Assembly: GCA_025360665.1 (NCBI GenBank)
Contig: JANYBU010000185.1
Coordinates: 1-26,866 of the forward strand
Direction of reading: 5' to 3'
Length of the DNA stretch: 26,866 nt
Source of the DNA: Nitrospira sp.
GTDB taxonomy: Bacteria > Nitrospirota > Nitrospiria > Nitrospirales > Nitrospiraceae
Part shown: one piece after another, positions 1-8,162 of the stretch
How positions within the stretch are numbered: the stretch's first letter is position 1
Layout: each line of letters opens with the position of its first letter
The notes under the pieces: model-generated
The model's input: the letters and a program-made list of their open reading frames with translations, nothing else
Databases searched by the model: none
Told to the model about the DNA's origin: nothing
Translations under genes and position numbers: made by a program

Positions 1-119
1 AACAACAAGATCCGCGTCCTCCAGCGGCGGGCCTACGGCTACCGTGATGAGGACTACCTGAAACTTAAAATCGCCGCGGCGTTCCTGCCTCCGTTAACGC
101 GGAGTGCAGAAAAAGACCC
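1..119 (+). mobile_element. Right end of an ISL3-like insertion sequence
   Basis: The transposase fragment ends in DNA whose outer end, read inward on the minus strand from base 119, begins GGGTCTTTTTCTGCA. ISL3-family terminal repeats commonly begin GG(G/C)TCTTT. ISL3 elements usually make 8-bp target duplications, so bases 120-127 (ACTGTGAC) are the predicted duplication. The left end and the second copy are outside the window, so the boundary is inferred. Confidence 0.55.
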
Positions 120-126
120 ACTGTGA
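1..126 (+). CDS. ISL3-family transposase, C-terminal fragment
   Basis: The first 41 codons visible are the end of a larger gene that starts before the window. The peptide contains NNKIRVLQRRAYGYRDEDYL, which matches the conserved C-terminus of DDE transposases of the ISL3 (IS204/IS1001/IS1096/IS1165) type as I remember it. The stop TGA at 124-126 lies just outside the inferred end of the element (base 119), so the last codons and the stop are supplied by flanking DNA. The rest of the transposase, including the catalytic residues, is outside the window, so activity cannot be judged. Its 3' end overlaps the 3' end of the minus-strand receptor gene. Confidence 0.8.
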   Translation, partial: NNKIRVLQRRAYGYRDEDYLKLKIAAAFLPPLTRSAEKDPL

Positions 127-2203
127 CCCGCGGAGATCCAAAATACCAGGCAACGCCGCCCATGAACGTACGCGGATTTCCCGGCACGAAGTGAATACCG
201 TTGACCGGTGCCGGCTCGTTTCTCAGTTGCGATTCGAATGCAAATATGGCCTGTTCCCACTTCGTGTTGAACAGATTCTGAATGAACAAGAACGCTTCCA
301 GACGTCCATGGGACAGCTTGATCGGCAGTTGATAGCGCTCCGAAAGGTCGAAGTCAATCCAGGAGGGAGCGTTGACGCTCCGGTCCTCTGTGAGAGGTCG
401 TACACCGAGATAGGTCGCTTGCAGTTGCGAGGTCAAGCCTTCGGGCCAACGCACCAGCACCGCGCCATACGCCGTAACTTCAGGGGCTAATGGAATCGCA
501 TCGCCGTTGCGAAATTCGGCCTTCGTGTATGTCACGCTGCCATTGAAATAAATCGGGCCCCATACTTGGCCGCGCGCGGCCACCTCCACGCCCTCTCGTC
601 TAGTTGCGCCGCGAATTTCTGTCGTTCCTTCGTCTCCCACGAAAAGAAGTTCAGATTTGAGATCCAATCGCCACAGGGTGGCGATGAATTCTACTCCTTG
701 AGGCCCCCAGGGTTTCGATCGCACACCGACCTCATAGCTCTTGGCTCGCGCAAGCGGTGAGGACCCCGGCGCCACGGCCGAGCGTGCGTCATTGCTGTGA
801 TAGCCTTCACCGTAGTTGGCAAAGAATTCGGTGCTGGCCCAGGGACCCAGGATGAGATTCATTTTCGGGAGGACGATGCCGGATTGCTTCCGTCCAGCTG
901 GTTGTTCCGCACAAGTCGCGCAGCGATTGCGCACATCGAAGGTAAACGTTTCGCCGCGCAGACCTCCGGCCAATCGCATCCACGACATCGGCTGCACTTC
1001 CACCTTCACGAACGGTGCATAGGACGCCTCAAGAATATCGCTGTCTGTTGTGGCCCCGGTCGGCATTCTCGTCGTCTGCGTCCCCAACCGCGCGTGGATA
1101 TTGTCCACTCTGGTTTGAAGCCCGATCGTCCCAATACTCGGCAAACCCAGCACTTCTCCACGCTGTTTGTACCCGATGTCGCCGCCATACATCACCCGTC
1201 GATCGGATTGCTGGATGCCGTCGCCTCCGGTCGGGACGCCGTTGGTCGCGATGTCGTTGGCGAAAAACGTGAAATTCGTGAAGAGATCCAACCGATAGTA
1301 CTGGGCATAGGCATTGGCAAAGAACTGCCCGCCTGACGTGGTATCGTAATGATAGTTCAATCGGGCGGTGCTGCGGAGCGTCTTGCCTCCTTCTGAAGGA
1401 TCGATGGCACCGAATCGATCGAGCGATCCGTCAGCGACTGCGCGAAGCGGAATTTCGCCTGACGCATTCCACTGCGCCTTCTGAAAAGTACCGGTCAGGC
1501 TCAGTTCGTCCCGTCCAGTCAGGTTCGTCGTCATTTTCCCCAACAAATTTCCCCGAAAATAGCGGTTGTCATTCTCAAACGGACCGTTCGTGTAATAGCC
1601 CTCAGCGGCAAACAACGTACGCACTTTGTCCTGGGTTGGAGAGAACATGAGCATATATCGCTGAGTATCGAACTGCCCCCCGGCTGCCTGGACGACCCCT
1701 TCCTTCACGACATCCCTCGTCTTGAAATTGACCGCCCCGGCCGTGGCAAAGTCGCCGAACTCCGGAAGGTAGGCGCCTTTGTAGACGTCGAGTCCCTCGA
1801 TGGTTTCGGGGATGATGAAGTTGAGGTCGCTGTAGCCTTGCCCGTGAGCGTGGGTACGCAGGTTAATAGGCATGCCATCGGCAAAGAACGCCACATCGGT
1901 GCCGTGATCGGCATCGAACCCACGCAGAAAATATTGATCGGCCTTACCCGCTCCTCCGGAATGTTCCACCGCAATGAAGCCGGGGATCAACCGCAACACC
2001 TGCGCCGGACGGCCTTGCGGCTGGAGAAGAATTTCTTTGTCCGGGATGAACTGCTGGGAAGAGGCCGCGACCGGCCTTTCGCCGATGACAGTAACTTCCG
2101 GCACGTCCACGATTTCGGCGTCCGGATCGTGGGCGAGGGCTGAGGAGACAACGAGCAGCAGCGCGGCGAGATGGAAGAAGAGGCTGAGGACACTCACGAG
2201 CAC
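65..2203 (-). CDS. TonB-dependent outer-membrane receptor, probably for nickel or a nickel chelate
   Basis: This encodes 712 residues with an N-terminal signal peptide (hydrophobic residues about 5-24, cleavage near ALA-HD). A plug domain follows (about 30-160, with the motifs VTVIGERP, RLIPGF and YFLRGFDADHGTDVAFFADG) and then a beta-barrel. TonB-dependent receptors import scarce metal chelates using energy from TonB/ExbBD. The GTG start at 2203 lies 2 bases after the nikR stop, and an AAAGG lies upstream, so the two are probably translated together. The nickel assignment rests on this coupling; Helicobacter has NikR-controlled receptors of this class. The expected barrel end (PRTFMGGVAWYF, aromatic last residue) is at about base 140. 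The 17 residues after base 119 appear to be encoded by the insertion sequence, so the native stop was replaced. Confidence 0.85.
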   Translation of the reverse strand: MLVSVLSLFFHLAALLLVVSSALAHDPDAEIVDVPEVTVIGERPVAASSQQFIPDKEILLQPQGRPAQVLRLIPGFIAVEHSGGAGKADQYFLRGFDADHGTDVAFFADGMPINLRTHAHGQGYSDLNFIIPETIEGLDVYKGAYLPEFGDFATAGAVNFKTRDVVKEGVVQAAGGQFDTQRYMLMFSPTQDKVRTLFAAEGYYTNGPFENDNRYFRGNLLGKMTTNLTGRDELSLTGTFQKAQWNASGEIPLRAVADGSLDRFGAIDPSEGGKTLRSTARLNYHYDTTSGGQFFANAYAQYYRLDLFTNFTFFANDIATNGVPTGGDGIQQSDRRVMYGGDIGYKQRGEVLGLPSIGTIGLQTRVDNIHARLGTQTTRMPTGATTDSDILEASYAPFVKVEVQPMSWMRLAGGLRGETFTFDVRNRCATCAEQPAGRKQSGIVLPKMNLILGPWASTEFFANYGEGYHSNDARSAVAPGSSPLARAKSYEVGVRSKPWGPQGVEFIATLWRLDLKSELLFVGDEGTTEIRGATRREGVEVAARGQVWGPIYFNGSVTYTKAEFRNGDAIPLAPEVTAYGAVLVRWPEGLTSQLQATYLGVRPLTEDRSVNAPSWIDFDLSERYQLPIKLSHGRLEAFLFIQNLFNTKWEQAIFAFESQLRNEPAPVNGIHFVPGNPRTFMGGVAWYFGSPRVTVGLFLHSALTEAGTPRRF

Positions 2204-2205
2204 GC

Positions 2206-2622
2206 TCAGCTTAAACCTTTTCCCGTGGTGGTGGTCGCCAGCTTCCCGTGCTTGACACCCTTGGTCCCGATGAGGGTGTCAGCAACCTTCCTGATGACAG
2301 AGCCTTTGCCCTTTACGACCAACACTTCCAAGCAATGATCATGGTCGAGGTGCACGTGCATCCCGGACAAAATGAGGGGCTGATAGCGGTGCTGAATATC
2401 GGTGAGCTTTCTGGTCAGGTCTCGCACATGATGGTCATACACAAACGTGATCGTTCCGACCGTTTCCTTGTCGTCGTCCCACTCCTGCCCGACCAGGTTG
2501 TCCCGAATCAGATCCCGCAACGCCTCCGAGCGGTTGGTATACTTGCGCTTCTTGATGTGCAGATCGAAATCATCAAGCAGATGATGGTCCAAGGACACGC
2601 CGAATCGAATAAGCTTCTTCAT
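2206..2622 (-). CDS. nikR: Nickel-responsive transcriptional regulator NikR
   Basis: This is a 138-residue protein of normal family length. Residues 1-45 form a ribbon-helix-helix DNA-binding domain (KLIRFGVSLDHHLLDDFD, then RSEALRDLIR). The C-terminal ACT-like domain carries the nickel ligands expected from Escherichia coli NikR: H78, then H89 and H91 in GMHVHLDH, and C97 in HCLEVLVVKG. NikR binds DNA when nickel is present and represses nickel uptake. The ATG at 2622 is preceded by GAGG at 5-bp spacing. It is the first gene of a two-gene unit with the downstream receptor, which fits local and probably autoregulatory control of nickel import. Confidence 0.93.
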   Translation of the reverse strand: MKKLIRFGVSLDHHLLDDFDLHIKKRKYTNRSEALRDLIRDNLVGQEWDDDKETVGTITFVYDHHVRDLTRKLTDIQHRYQPLILSGMHVHLDHDHCLEVLVVKGKGSVIRKVADTLIGTKGVKHGKLATTTTGKGLS

Positions 2623-2635
2623 GGCAGCCTCACAA

Positions 2636-2661
2636 GTAGCACGATTTTTAAAAACGTAGCA
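2636..2661 (-). promoter_or_regulatory. Candidate nikR operator: direct repeat in the nikR leader
   Basis: GTAGCA occurs at 2636-2641 and again at 2656-2661. The start-to-start spacing is 20 bp (about two helical turns), across an AT-only stretch. The site lies 14-39 bp upstream of the nikR start codon, where an autoregulatory site would be expected. It is not the inverted GTATGA-N16-TCATAC operator of Escherichia coli. Assignment to NikR is inference from position. Confidence 0.35.
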
Positions 2662-2810
2662 TCAGGCGAGGCGCAAGTCAACGGTTAGTCGCCACAATCA
2701 ACGGGGGGAGCACGCTTGGCTGGGATCTATAACTTCAACAGACTGGGGGCGGGGCTGACTCGGACTGCGGGCATCCATCGAAGGCTTAAACTTTCCTCGC
2801 CTTCCCAAGA

Positions 2811-2903
2811 GGGAGTGGCCAGACTGTCCTTCACTGCGCGCATCGAGCGACCACAGTTTCATCGTGGGGGCTCTGCGAGCACGAAGGATGGTCTGCTGCT
2901 CCC
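2811..2903. repeat. Intergenic palindromic element, copy 1
   Basis: This is an imperfect inverted repeat of about 93 bp. The left arm starts GGGAGTGGCC and the right arm ends in CTGCTCCC, around a core containing CTGCGCGCATCGAGCGACCA and then TTCATCGTGGGGGCTCTG. The same core recurs at 15316-15411 with only a few changes. The rest of the 2623-2968 gap holds the nikR leader and no convincing gene. The element lies downstream of the HtrA gene, as copy 2 lies downstream of ftsK. Function is unknown; a 3' stem-loop or a small non-autonomous mobile repeat are both possible. Confidence 0.7.
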
Positions 2904-2968
2904 TTCCCATCCTTCCGAGCGTACGCGTTGCTCGAGCACGTAGGCCGTCCTGGCCACCCCGCACGCTT

Positions 2969-4381
2969 CTATTCGCCTTGAATGGGGACGTACATGACGT
3001 TCCCCTGCCGATTGACCAGCAGGAGTGCAAGGTCGGTAGGTTTCAGAGGGTCTGCGAGACGTTGGAAGGTTGCAAAATTGTTGACCACCTGTCGATTGAG
3101 TTCGAGCACGACGTCGCCAGGCTGGAGACCGGAGGATTCGGCCAGACTGCCTTCTTCAATGTCCGTCACCACCACCCCGCTGGTGACAACCAGATCCATC
3201 TGCCGAGCCAACGGCGCGGTCACATCGTCGAAGACAACGCCGGCGAGGGGATGAGCCGTGACAGCTGAGGCCGATGCGGCCTGGCTCTTTTTGGTCCGTT
3301 CACGCGGCGCCTCCTGCACAACCAGTTCAGCCTGGTACGGTTTACTCTCGCGCATAAGATCCAGTCGGTGCTTACTCCCGATCGTAGACGCGGCCACGAG
3401 GTTCCGAAGATGTCCGCTGTCCATCACATCGCGCCCGTCGAATCGCACGACCACATCGCCGCGCTTGAGTCCGGCTTTCTCGGCGGAGCCTTTCGCGTGC
3501 ACATCGGTCACGATCGCACCTTTCACATCGGGAAGACGAAAAACCTTCCCTAACAGCGGCGAGACATCTTGCGTCGAGGCGCCGAGGAACCCACGGACAA
3601 CACGACCGGTCTTGAGCAAGCTCTGCATGGCAGCCCGGGCCATATTGCTCGGAATAGCGAAGCCCACGCCGACGCTCCCGCCTGTGGGACTGGCGATGGC
3701 CGTGTTGATGCCGATCAATTCACCGTTGACATTGACGAGGGCGCCGCCGGAGTTGCCCGGATTGATGGGGGCATCGGTTTGAATGAAATCCTCAAAGTCG
3801 GCGACGCCGACATCGGCGCGACCGACGGCACTGACAATGCCAAACGTCATACTGCGACTCAAACCAAGCGGGTTCCCGATCGCGAGCACAAATTCGCCGA
3901 CGGCGAGGGTGCTCGAATCCCCCCACGTCACCGTCGGCAGATTGTTCGCCTGAATTTTCACCACGGCCACGTCGGTCTTCGGATCAGTGGCCACCACACG
4001 TCCTTTGTATTGCCGCCGGTCGGCGAGAATCACATCCACATCGACCGCATCGGCAATGACATGGTTGTTCGTCAAAATATAGCCATCCGACGACACGATG
4101 ACACCGGAACCCTGACCATACTGCCGCCGCGGCGGGGCATCCTTGAACAATCCGAAGGGTAGCGCTTCGTCGCTGAACGCTTGATCGTGGACCATCACCG
4201 TGGAGGCAATGCTGACGACAGCGGGAATCACTTTGGTCGCGGTCGCCTTGACCTGCGCCTGGAGTTCACCCCCGCCCGCCACAGGAATCACACGACTCCC
4301 GGCCAGGGCTGTTCCAATGACGATCGAGCCTCCCACACAGAGCCCGATCACGACTTGCAATATCACATTGGGTCGAAACAC
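2969..4381 (-). CDS. HtrA/Deg-family periplasmic serine protease with two PDZ domains
   Basis: This encodes 470 residues when started at the GTG at 4381. That start has AAAGGA 7 bases upstream and leads directly into a hydrophobic segment (VILQVVIGLCVGGSIVIGTA). A longer frame to 4495 would add 38 residues encoded by intergenic repeat DNA and is unlikely. The trypsin-like domain has the full catalytic triad: His107 in LTNNHV, Asp137 in TDVAVV, Ser211 in PGNSGG. Two PDZ domains follow (about 262-355 and 375-468), separated by a Lys/Ser/Ala-rich linker. Deg proteases degrade or refold damaged envelope proteins and act in trimers or larger cages. The N-terminal segment could be a signal anchor or a cleaved signal. 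Confidence 0.92.
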   Translation of the reverse strand: MFRPNVILQVVIGLCVGGSIVIGTALAGSRVIPVAGGGELQAQVKATATKVIPAVVSIASTVMVHDQAFSDEALPFGLFKDAPPRRQYGQGSGVIVSSDGYILTNNHVIADAVDVDVILADRRQYKGRVVATDPKTDVAVVKIQANNLPTVTWGDSSTLAVGEFVLAIGNPLGLSRSMTFGIVSAVGRADVGVADFEDFIQTDAPINPGNSGGALVNVNGELIGINTAIASPTGGSVGVGFAIPSNMARAAMQSLLKTGRVVRGFLGASTQDVSPLLGKVFRLPDVKGAIVTDVHAKGSAEKAGLKRGDVVVRFDGRDVMDSGHLRNLVAASTIGSKHRLDLMRESKPYQAELVVQEAPRERTKKSQAASASAVTAHPLAGVVFDDVTAPLARQMDLVVTSGVVVTDIEEGSLAESSGLQPGDVVLELNRQVVNNFATFQRLADPLKPTDLALLLVNRQGNVMYVPIQGE

Positions 4382-4398
4382 GCCACGGTCCTTTCTAA

Positions 4399-4503
4399 CA
4401 GGCTGCTGAAAAAGTCCGTCATCCGGGAAACGCTGAACGGTGAGCGATGAACTATAAACAAGGAAACGATTACCACTCCAGCGTTCATCGTTCAAAGTTC
4501 AGC
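4399..4503. repeat. Heptamer inverted array (H1) with CTGAAAAAGTCCG module
   Basis: Period-7 units read TGAACGG, TGAGCGA, TGAACTA, TAAACAA from 4434 on one side. Facing them are GTTCATC, GTTCAAA, GTTCAGC at 4483-4503. The two arms are complementary and can form a long imperfect hairpin. Next to it, 4399-4418 carries a GCTGCTGAAAAAGTCCG module that also occurs at 14130 and 18013. The array fills the space between the HtrA start and the P-type ATPase stop. Confidence 0.65.
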
Positions 4504-4536
4504 CGGTAGCCTAGCATGCGTGCGTCGGAGGCGCAC

Positions 4537-7077
4537 TTACAATTCCACATGACGCAGGCGAAGGGCATTGGAGATGACGGACACGGAACTGAAGGTCATG
4601 GCGGCACTGGCGATCATGGGGCTCAAGAGTATCCCCCAGACCGGATAGAGCACGCCGGCCGCGATCGGCACCCCGATCACGTTATAGAGAAAGGCAAACA
4701 AGAGATTTTGCCGAATATTCCTCATCGTGGCTTGACTCAGCCGCCGTGCACGGAGCAACCCGCGCAGATCCCCTTTCACCAGCGTCATCCCCGCGCTCTC
4801 AATGGCCGTGTCCGTCCCCGTTCCCATGGCGATCCCGACATCGGCCAACGCAAGGGCTGGGGCATCATTAACACCGTCGCCGGCCATCGCCACCACGCGG
4901 CCTTGCGACTTGAGGCGGGCAATGATCTGTCCCTTTTGGTCCGGCAAGACTTCAGCCATGACCTCCTCAATGCCGAGCTGCTTGGCCACTGCTTCGGCTG
5001 TATCGCGATGATCCCCCGTCACCATGACGACGCGAATGCCTTCGGCCTTGAGCTCCTGCACCGCGTCACGAGTAGAGACTTTGATCGGATCTGCCACGCC
5101 AAGTACGCCGGCAGCCTGCTCATCGATGGCGACAAACAGGATCGTCTGCCCTTCACGACGAAGCGGGGCCGCTTCTTCGTCCAACTGCGTGAGGCTCTGG
5201 CCGGATACCCCGACGTCGTGTTGCAAAAACGCCGCGGTCCCAATGGCAATGCGACGGCCAGTGACCGTCCCGGTCACACCCTTCCCCGTCACTGAACGAA
5301 ACTGCTCAACCGGGGCGCACGCGATCCCCCGCCCTTCCGCCCCCGCTACCACCGCTGCAGCCAGCGGATGTTCGCTGCTCCGTTCAAGACTCGCGGCGAG
5401 GCGCAACAGATCGACATCGAACCAGGGCGGCACAACATGCACCGACAGCAGTTTCGGGTTGCCCTCCGTGAGGGTCCCGGTCTTATCAATCACGAGCGTA
5501 TTCACCTTGCCGAATACCTCCAACGCTTCAGCCTTCTTCACCAAGACACCAACCGTCGCCCCACGACCGGTTCCAACCATGATCGACATCGGCGTCGCCA
5601 ATCCCAACGCGCAGGGACAGGCAATAATCAGGACCGCCACGGCATTGACCAGCGCATAGGCCAACTTCGGTTCTGGACCCCAGATCGCCCAGGCCACTGC
5701 CGTGATCAGCGCGGCAGCCACAACCAGCGGAACAAAATACGCCGCGGTCACATCGGCGAGACGCTGGATCGGCGCCCGACTCCGTTGCGCTTCACTGACC
5801 ATCTGCACAATCCGAGCAAGCATCGTGTCTCGCCCAACTCGTTCAGCGACCATCACGATCCCGCCTGTGCCGTTGATGGTTCCCCCGGTCACCCGTACCC
5901 CGACGGTTTTTTCGACCGGGATCGATTCCCCCGTGATCATGGATTCATCCACCGCGGTCGTACCTTCTTGGACCATCCCATCGACCGGCACTCGCTCTCC
6001 AGGCCTGACGCGCAGTCGATGGCCCACCTGAATATGCTCGAGCGGTACATCTTCTTCCTGTCCATCCGGCTTGATCAGCCTGGCCGTCTTTGGCGCAAGC
6101 CGGAGCAAGGAACGAATCGCAGAACTCGTCTGACTCCGAGCCTTCAGCTCCAGGACCTGGCCGAGCAGAACGAGCACCGTAATGATGGCCGCAGCCTCGA
6201 AATAGACCGCGATCGAGCCATCATGCAGTCGGAATGAACTGGGAAGCAGCGTCGGCGCGACGGTGGCAACAGTGCTGTAGCCATAGGCCGCTCCCGTTCC
6301 CATGGCAATGAGCGTGAACATGTTGGGGGCCCGGTTCACCACCGAGGTCCACCCTCGCTGAAAAAACGGCCAGCCACCCCAGAGCACCACCGGCGTCGCC
6401 AGCAGCCATTGCACCCAGTTCCTCGACGAACCGGTGAAGACCTGTGGAAGTGATAAGCCGGGAATCATATCCGCCATGGCCAAGAGCATGACCAAGAGGG
6501 AAGGCCCAAGACAGATCCAAAACCGCCTGGTCATATCCTCGAGCTCGGGATTCCATTCATCTTCGAGCGAGACGACTTTGGGTTCCAGCGCCATCCCGCA
6601 AATCCGGCAAGCCCCTGGTTGGGTCTCAAGCACCTCCGGATCCATCGGACAGATGTACTCGACCACTCCACCGGATGGAACCGGCATGCCGCGAGGAGTC
6701 CGCTGCTCAGGAGGAGTCAAATAGTGGATCGGCTCAGCGCGAAACTTGGTGAGGCAACTCGTCGCACAGAAGTAGTAGGTCTTCCCCTGATACTCATGGG
6801 AACCAGCTGCCGTGGCCGGCTGCACCGTCATCCCGCACACGGGATCGATAGCCGCAGCCCCGGTCACGACCGGGGCCGGCTGCATCATTGGAAGGGGTCT
6901 TCTTGTGGTCGGCTTAGCGGAACTGACCAGCTGTGGCTGCAACGCCCGCTCCGGATCGGCCTTGAATCGTTCCAGGCAGGATAGGCCGCAAAAGTAGTAG
7001 CGCTGGCCTCGATGATCGTGACCTCCAGCTGCCGTGGCCGGATCGACCGTCATCCCGCAGATTGGATCGATCGCCAT
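4537..7077 (-). CDS. copA: Cu+-translocating P1B-type ATPase with two YHS domains and a heavy-metal-binding domain
   Basis: This encodes about 846 residues. The N-terminus lacks the usual CXXC HMA domains. Instead it has two YHS domains (about 3-45 and 78-120, each DP(I/V)CGMTV then a YYFC..SC signature) and a zinc-ribbon-like metal-binding segment (about 142-168, CPMDPEV...CRICGMALEP). The ATPase core shows TGES at 383, the transmembrane CPC at 488-490, the phosphorylated Asp in DKTGT at about 532, and the hinge GDGVNDAPALA. The late helices carry YN in LYNVIGVP and MTFSSVS, the class IB-1 signature for Cu+ export. GTG at 7080 and ATG at 7077 are both possible starts; neither has a strong Shine-Dalgarno. 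The likely role is copper efflux to the periplasm; Ag+ is an alternative substrate. The gene symbol is by function. Confidence 0.9.
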   Translation of the reverse strand: MAIDPICGMTVDPATAAGGHDHRGQRYYFCGLSCLERFKADPERALQPQLVSSAKPTTRRPLPMMQPAPVVTGAAAIDPVCGMTVQPATAAGSHEYQGKTYYFCATSCLTKFRAEPIHYLTPPEQRTPRGMPVPSGGVVEYICPMDPEVLETQPGACRICGMALEPKVVSLEDEWNPELEDMTRRFWICLGPSLLVMLLAMADMIPGLSLPQVFTGSSRNWVQWLLATPVVLWGGWPFFQRGWTSVVNRAPNMFTLIAMGTGAAYGYSTVATVAPTLLPSSFRLHDGSIAVYFEAAAIITVLVLLGQVLELKARSQTSSAIRSLLRLAPKTARLIKPDGQEEDVPLEHIQVGHRLRVRPGERVPVDGMVQEGTTAVDESMITGESIPVEKTVGVRVTGGTINGTGGIVMVAERVGRDTMLARIVQMVSEAQRSRAPIQRLADVTAAYFVPLVVAAALITAVAWAIWGPEPKLAYALVNAVAVLIIACPCALGLATPMSIMVGTGRGATVGVLVKKAEALEVFGKVNTLVIDKTGTLTEGNPKLLSVHVVPPWFDVDLLRLAASLERSSEHPLAAAVVAGAEGRGIACAPVEQFRSVTGKGVTGTVTGRRIAIGTAAFLQHDVGVSGQSLTQLDEEAAPLRREGQTILFVAIDEQAAGVLGVADPIKVSTRDAVQELKAEGIRVVMVTGDHRDTAEAVAKQLGIEEVMAEVLPDQKGQIIARLKSQGRVVAMAGDGVNDAPALALADVGIAMGTGTDTAIESAGMTLVKGDLRGLLRARRLSQATMRNIRQNLLFAFLYNVIGVPIAAGVLYPVWGILLSPMIASAAMTFSSVSVISNALRLRHVEL

Positions 7078-7088
7078 CACAACACCGT

Positions 7089-7216
7089 AAAACGTGAGAC
7101 GTTAGACGCGATCCAAAGTTCGAAGTTCGGGGTTCGAAGTTCCGAAAACCTCGAACTTCGGACCTCGAACCCTCGCCCGTCCCGGCAATCTCGCTTGTCT
7201 CGCTCGTCTCGCGCCT
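7089..7216. repeat. Composite heptamer (H2) plus C/G nonamer array
   Basis: From 7089 to 7172 the sequence is an unbroken run of about 12 period-7 units. AGTTCGA, AGTTCGG, GGTTCGA and AGTTCCG face CGAACTT, CGGACCT and CGAACCC, so the halves are inverted. From 7172 to 7216 the period changes to 9: CTCGCCCGT, CCCGGCAAT, CTCGCTTGT, CTCGCTCGT, CTCGCGCCT. The run fills the space between the ATPase start and the DsbA-like stop at 7230. Confidence 0.75.
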
Positions 7217-7229
7217 TCCCCATCACCCA

Positions 7230-7880
7230 TCACTTCTTTGCATCTGCATCCAGAATGCTCTGGATAATCAACTTGAGATTCTCCGGATCGATATTATCCG
7301 CCTTAATATTCCCGTCGAGGAGCACGGTCGGGGTCTGCTGAACTTTGATGCGCTCGCCCCACTTGCGCCCCTCCTCGAATATCTTGGCTGGTTTCCCGCT
7401 GGCCATTCCTTCTTCAAAAACTTTCGGATCGAGTCCGACTTCCTTGATCAGGACTTCCCGCAGCGAGCGATCCAGCACTCCGGTGATCTTATCTTTATGG
7501 ATGGTGCGAAAGAGGACGGCTTTCATTTCATTCCCCTTTCCCATCATCTTCGCCTGCTCGTACATATCGAACGGGGTCGGCAGCTTCCCATGAATGACCG
7601 GAAACCCCACCATCGTGGCCTCAAGCTTGTTCCCGAATTCTTTTTCCAGCAATGCCAGGCCTTCCCCATCGAACCGGTGACAATGCGGGCAGTAGAAGTC
7701 GGCGAACTCAATCAACTTCACCTTGCCGGGGGTATGCGTAGACACCTCGCCCTTCAGGACTTCGAACTTGCCCTTCAACTCGGGGGACGCGGCGGTGGCT
7801 GGTGAGCCTCCGAAGACGACGACACTCCATACAATCGCACATACCGCCAAGGCCCATTGCGCACACTGTCTGTTCACCAT
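7230..7880 (-). CDS. Periplasmic DsbA-like thiol:disulfide oxidoreductase
   Basis: This encodes 216 residues from the ATG at 7880, which has AAAGGAG 5 bases upstream. A further in-frame start at 7907 would add nine residues before this strong site. The signal peptide covers about residues 8-31 (cleavage near ATA-AS). The thioredoxin fold carries CPHC (residues 64-67, in FADFYCPHCHRF) and the cis-proline in QQTPTVLLDG. CPHC is the active site of oxidising DsbA-type enzymes, which form disulfides in exported proteins. The gene follows the same direction as the Cu+ ATPase, but a repeat-filled gap of about 150 bp separates them, so an operon is uncertain. The protein might serve copper-site or cytochrome maturation; that is only a guess. 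Confidence 0.88.
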   Translation of the reverse strand: MVNRQCAQWALAVCAIVWSVVVFGGSPATAASPELKGKFEVLKGEVSTHTPGKVKLIEFADFYCPHCHRFDGEGLALLEKEFGNKLEATMVGFPVIHGKLPTPFDMYEQAKMMGKGNEMKAVLFRTIHKDKITGVLDRSLREVLIKEVGLDPKVFEEGMASGKPAKIFEEGRKWGERIKVQQTPTVLLDGNIKADNIDPENLKLIIQSILDADAKK

Positions 7881-7901
7881 ATCGACTCCTTTCTTTCTTA
7901 G

Positions 7902-8068
7902 CCGCATTATTCATGACGGTTCGTCGCGAAATCGCTGAACCGCGTCGCGAGACCGGCGCGCGGAGGCCGGAGGACCTGAGGCGTACTCGTGCAGTACGTT
8001 GAGGGTCCGAGGGGCGAGCCCGCAGGCCGAAGGCTCGTCGTAGCAGCGGATCGGCGATTGTAGCAGAA
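7902..8068 (+). repeat. Modular intergenic repeat, copy A (ends shared with copy B)
   Basis: The left end CCGCATTATTCATGACGGTT (continuing CGTCGCGAAAT) and the right end GGATCGGCGATTGTAGCAGA also occur, inverted, at 9927-10085. The interior here differs from copy B. It holds a folded segment GGACC...GTACT-cgtgc-AGTAC...GGTCC at about 7973-8010, an obvious nested hairpin. The repeat lies between the DsbA-like and Slp-like genes and fills most of the 7881-8162 gap. A structured RNA inside it is possible but unproven. Confidence 0.7.
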
Positions 8069-8150
8069 GTGTTCATGAATGATGCGGCTTGGATCAATGC
8101 TGATCGCTCATTATATCGAATGTGCCACGAACTTACTCCTGACTCTTTGT

Positions 8151-8156
8151 TATACT
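8151..8156 (+). promoter_or_regulatory. Candidate -10 box for a possibly leaderless Slp-like mRNA
   Basis: TATACT lies only 6 bp before the ATG at 8163, so transcription would begin at or next to the start codon. No good -35 box and no Shine-Dalgarno are visible. Weakly supported. Confidence 0.3.
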
Positions 8157-8162
8157 GTGGGC

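Noticed and set aside
797..1336. Plus-strand frame of 179 codons within the TonB receptor
   Set aside because: Antisense to the barrel-coding region, no ribosome site and no recognisable motif.
2698..3030. Minus-strand frame of 110 codons after the HtrA stop
   Set aside because: It runs through the palindromic repeat element and into the HtrA end; composition is Arg/Ser-rich noise.
5368..6237. Long plus-strand frame (289 codons) inside the P-type ATPase gene
   Set aside because: It is antisense to a well-conserved ATPase core and its product is rich in His/Arg with no domain; a shadow of GC-rich codons.
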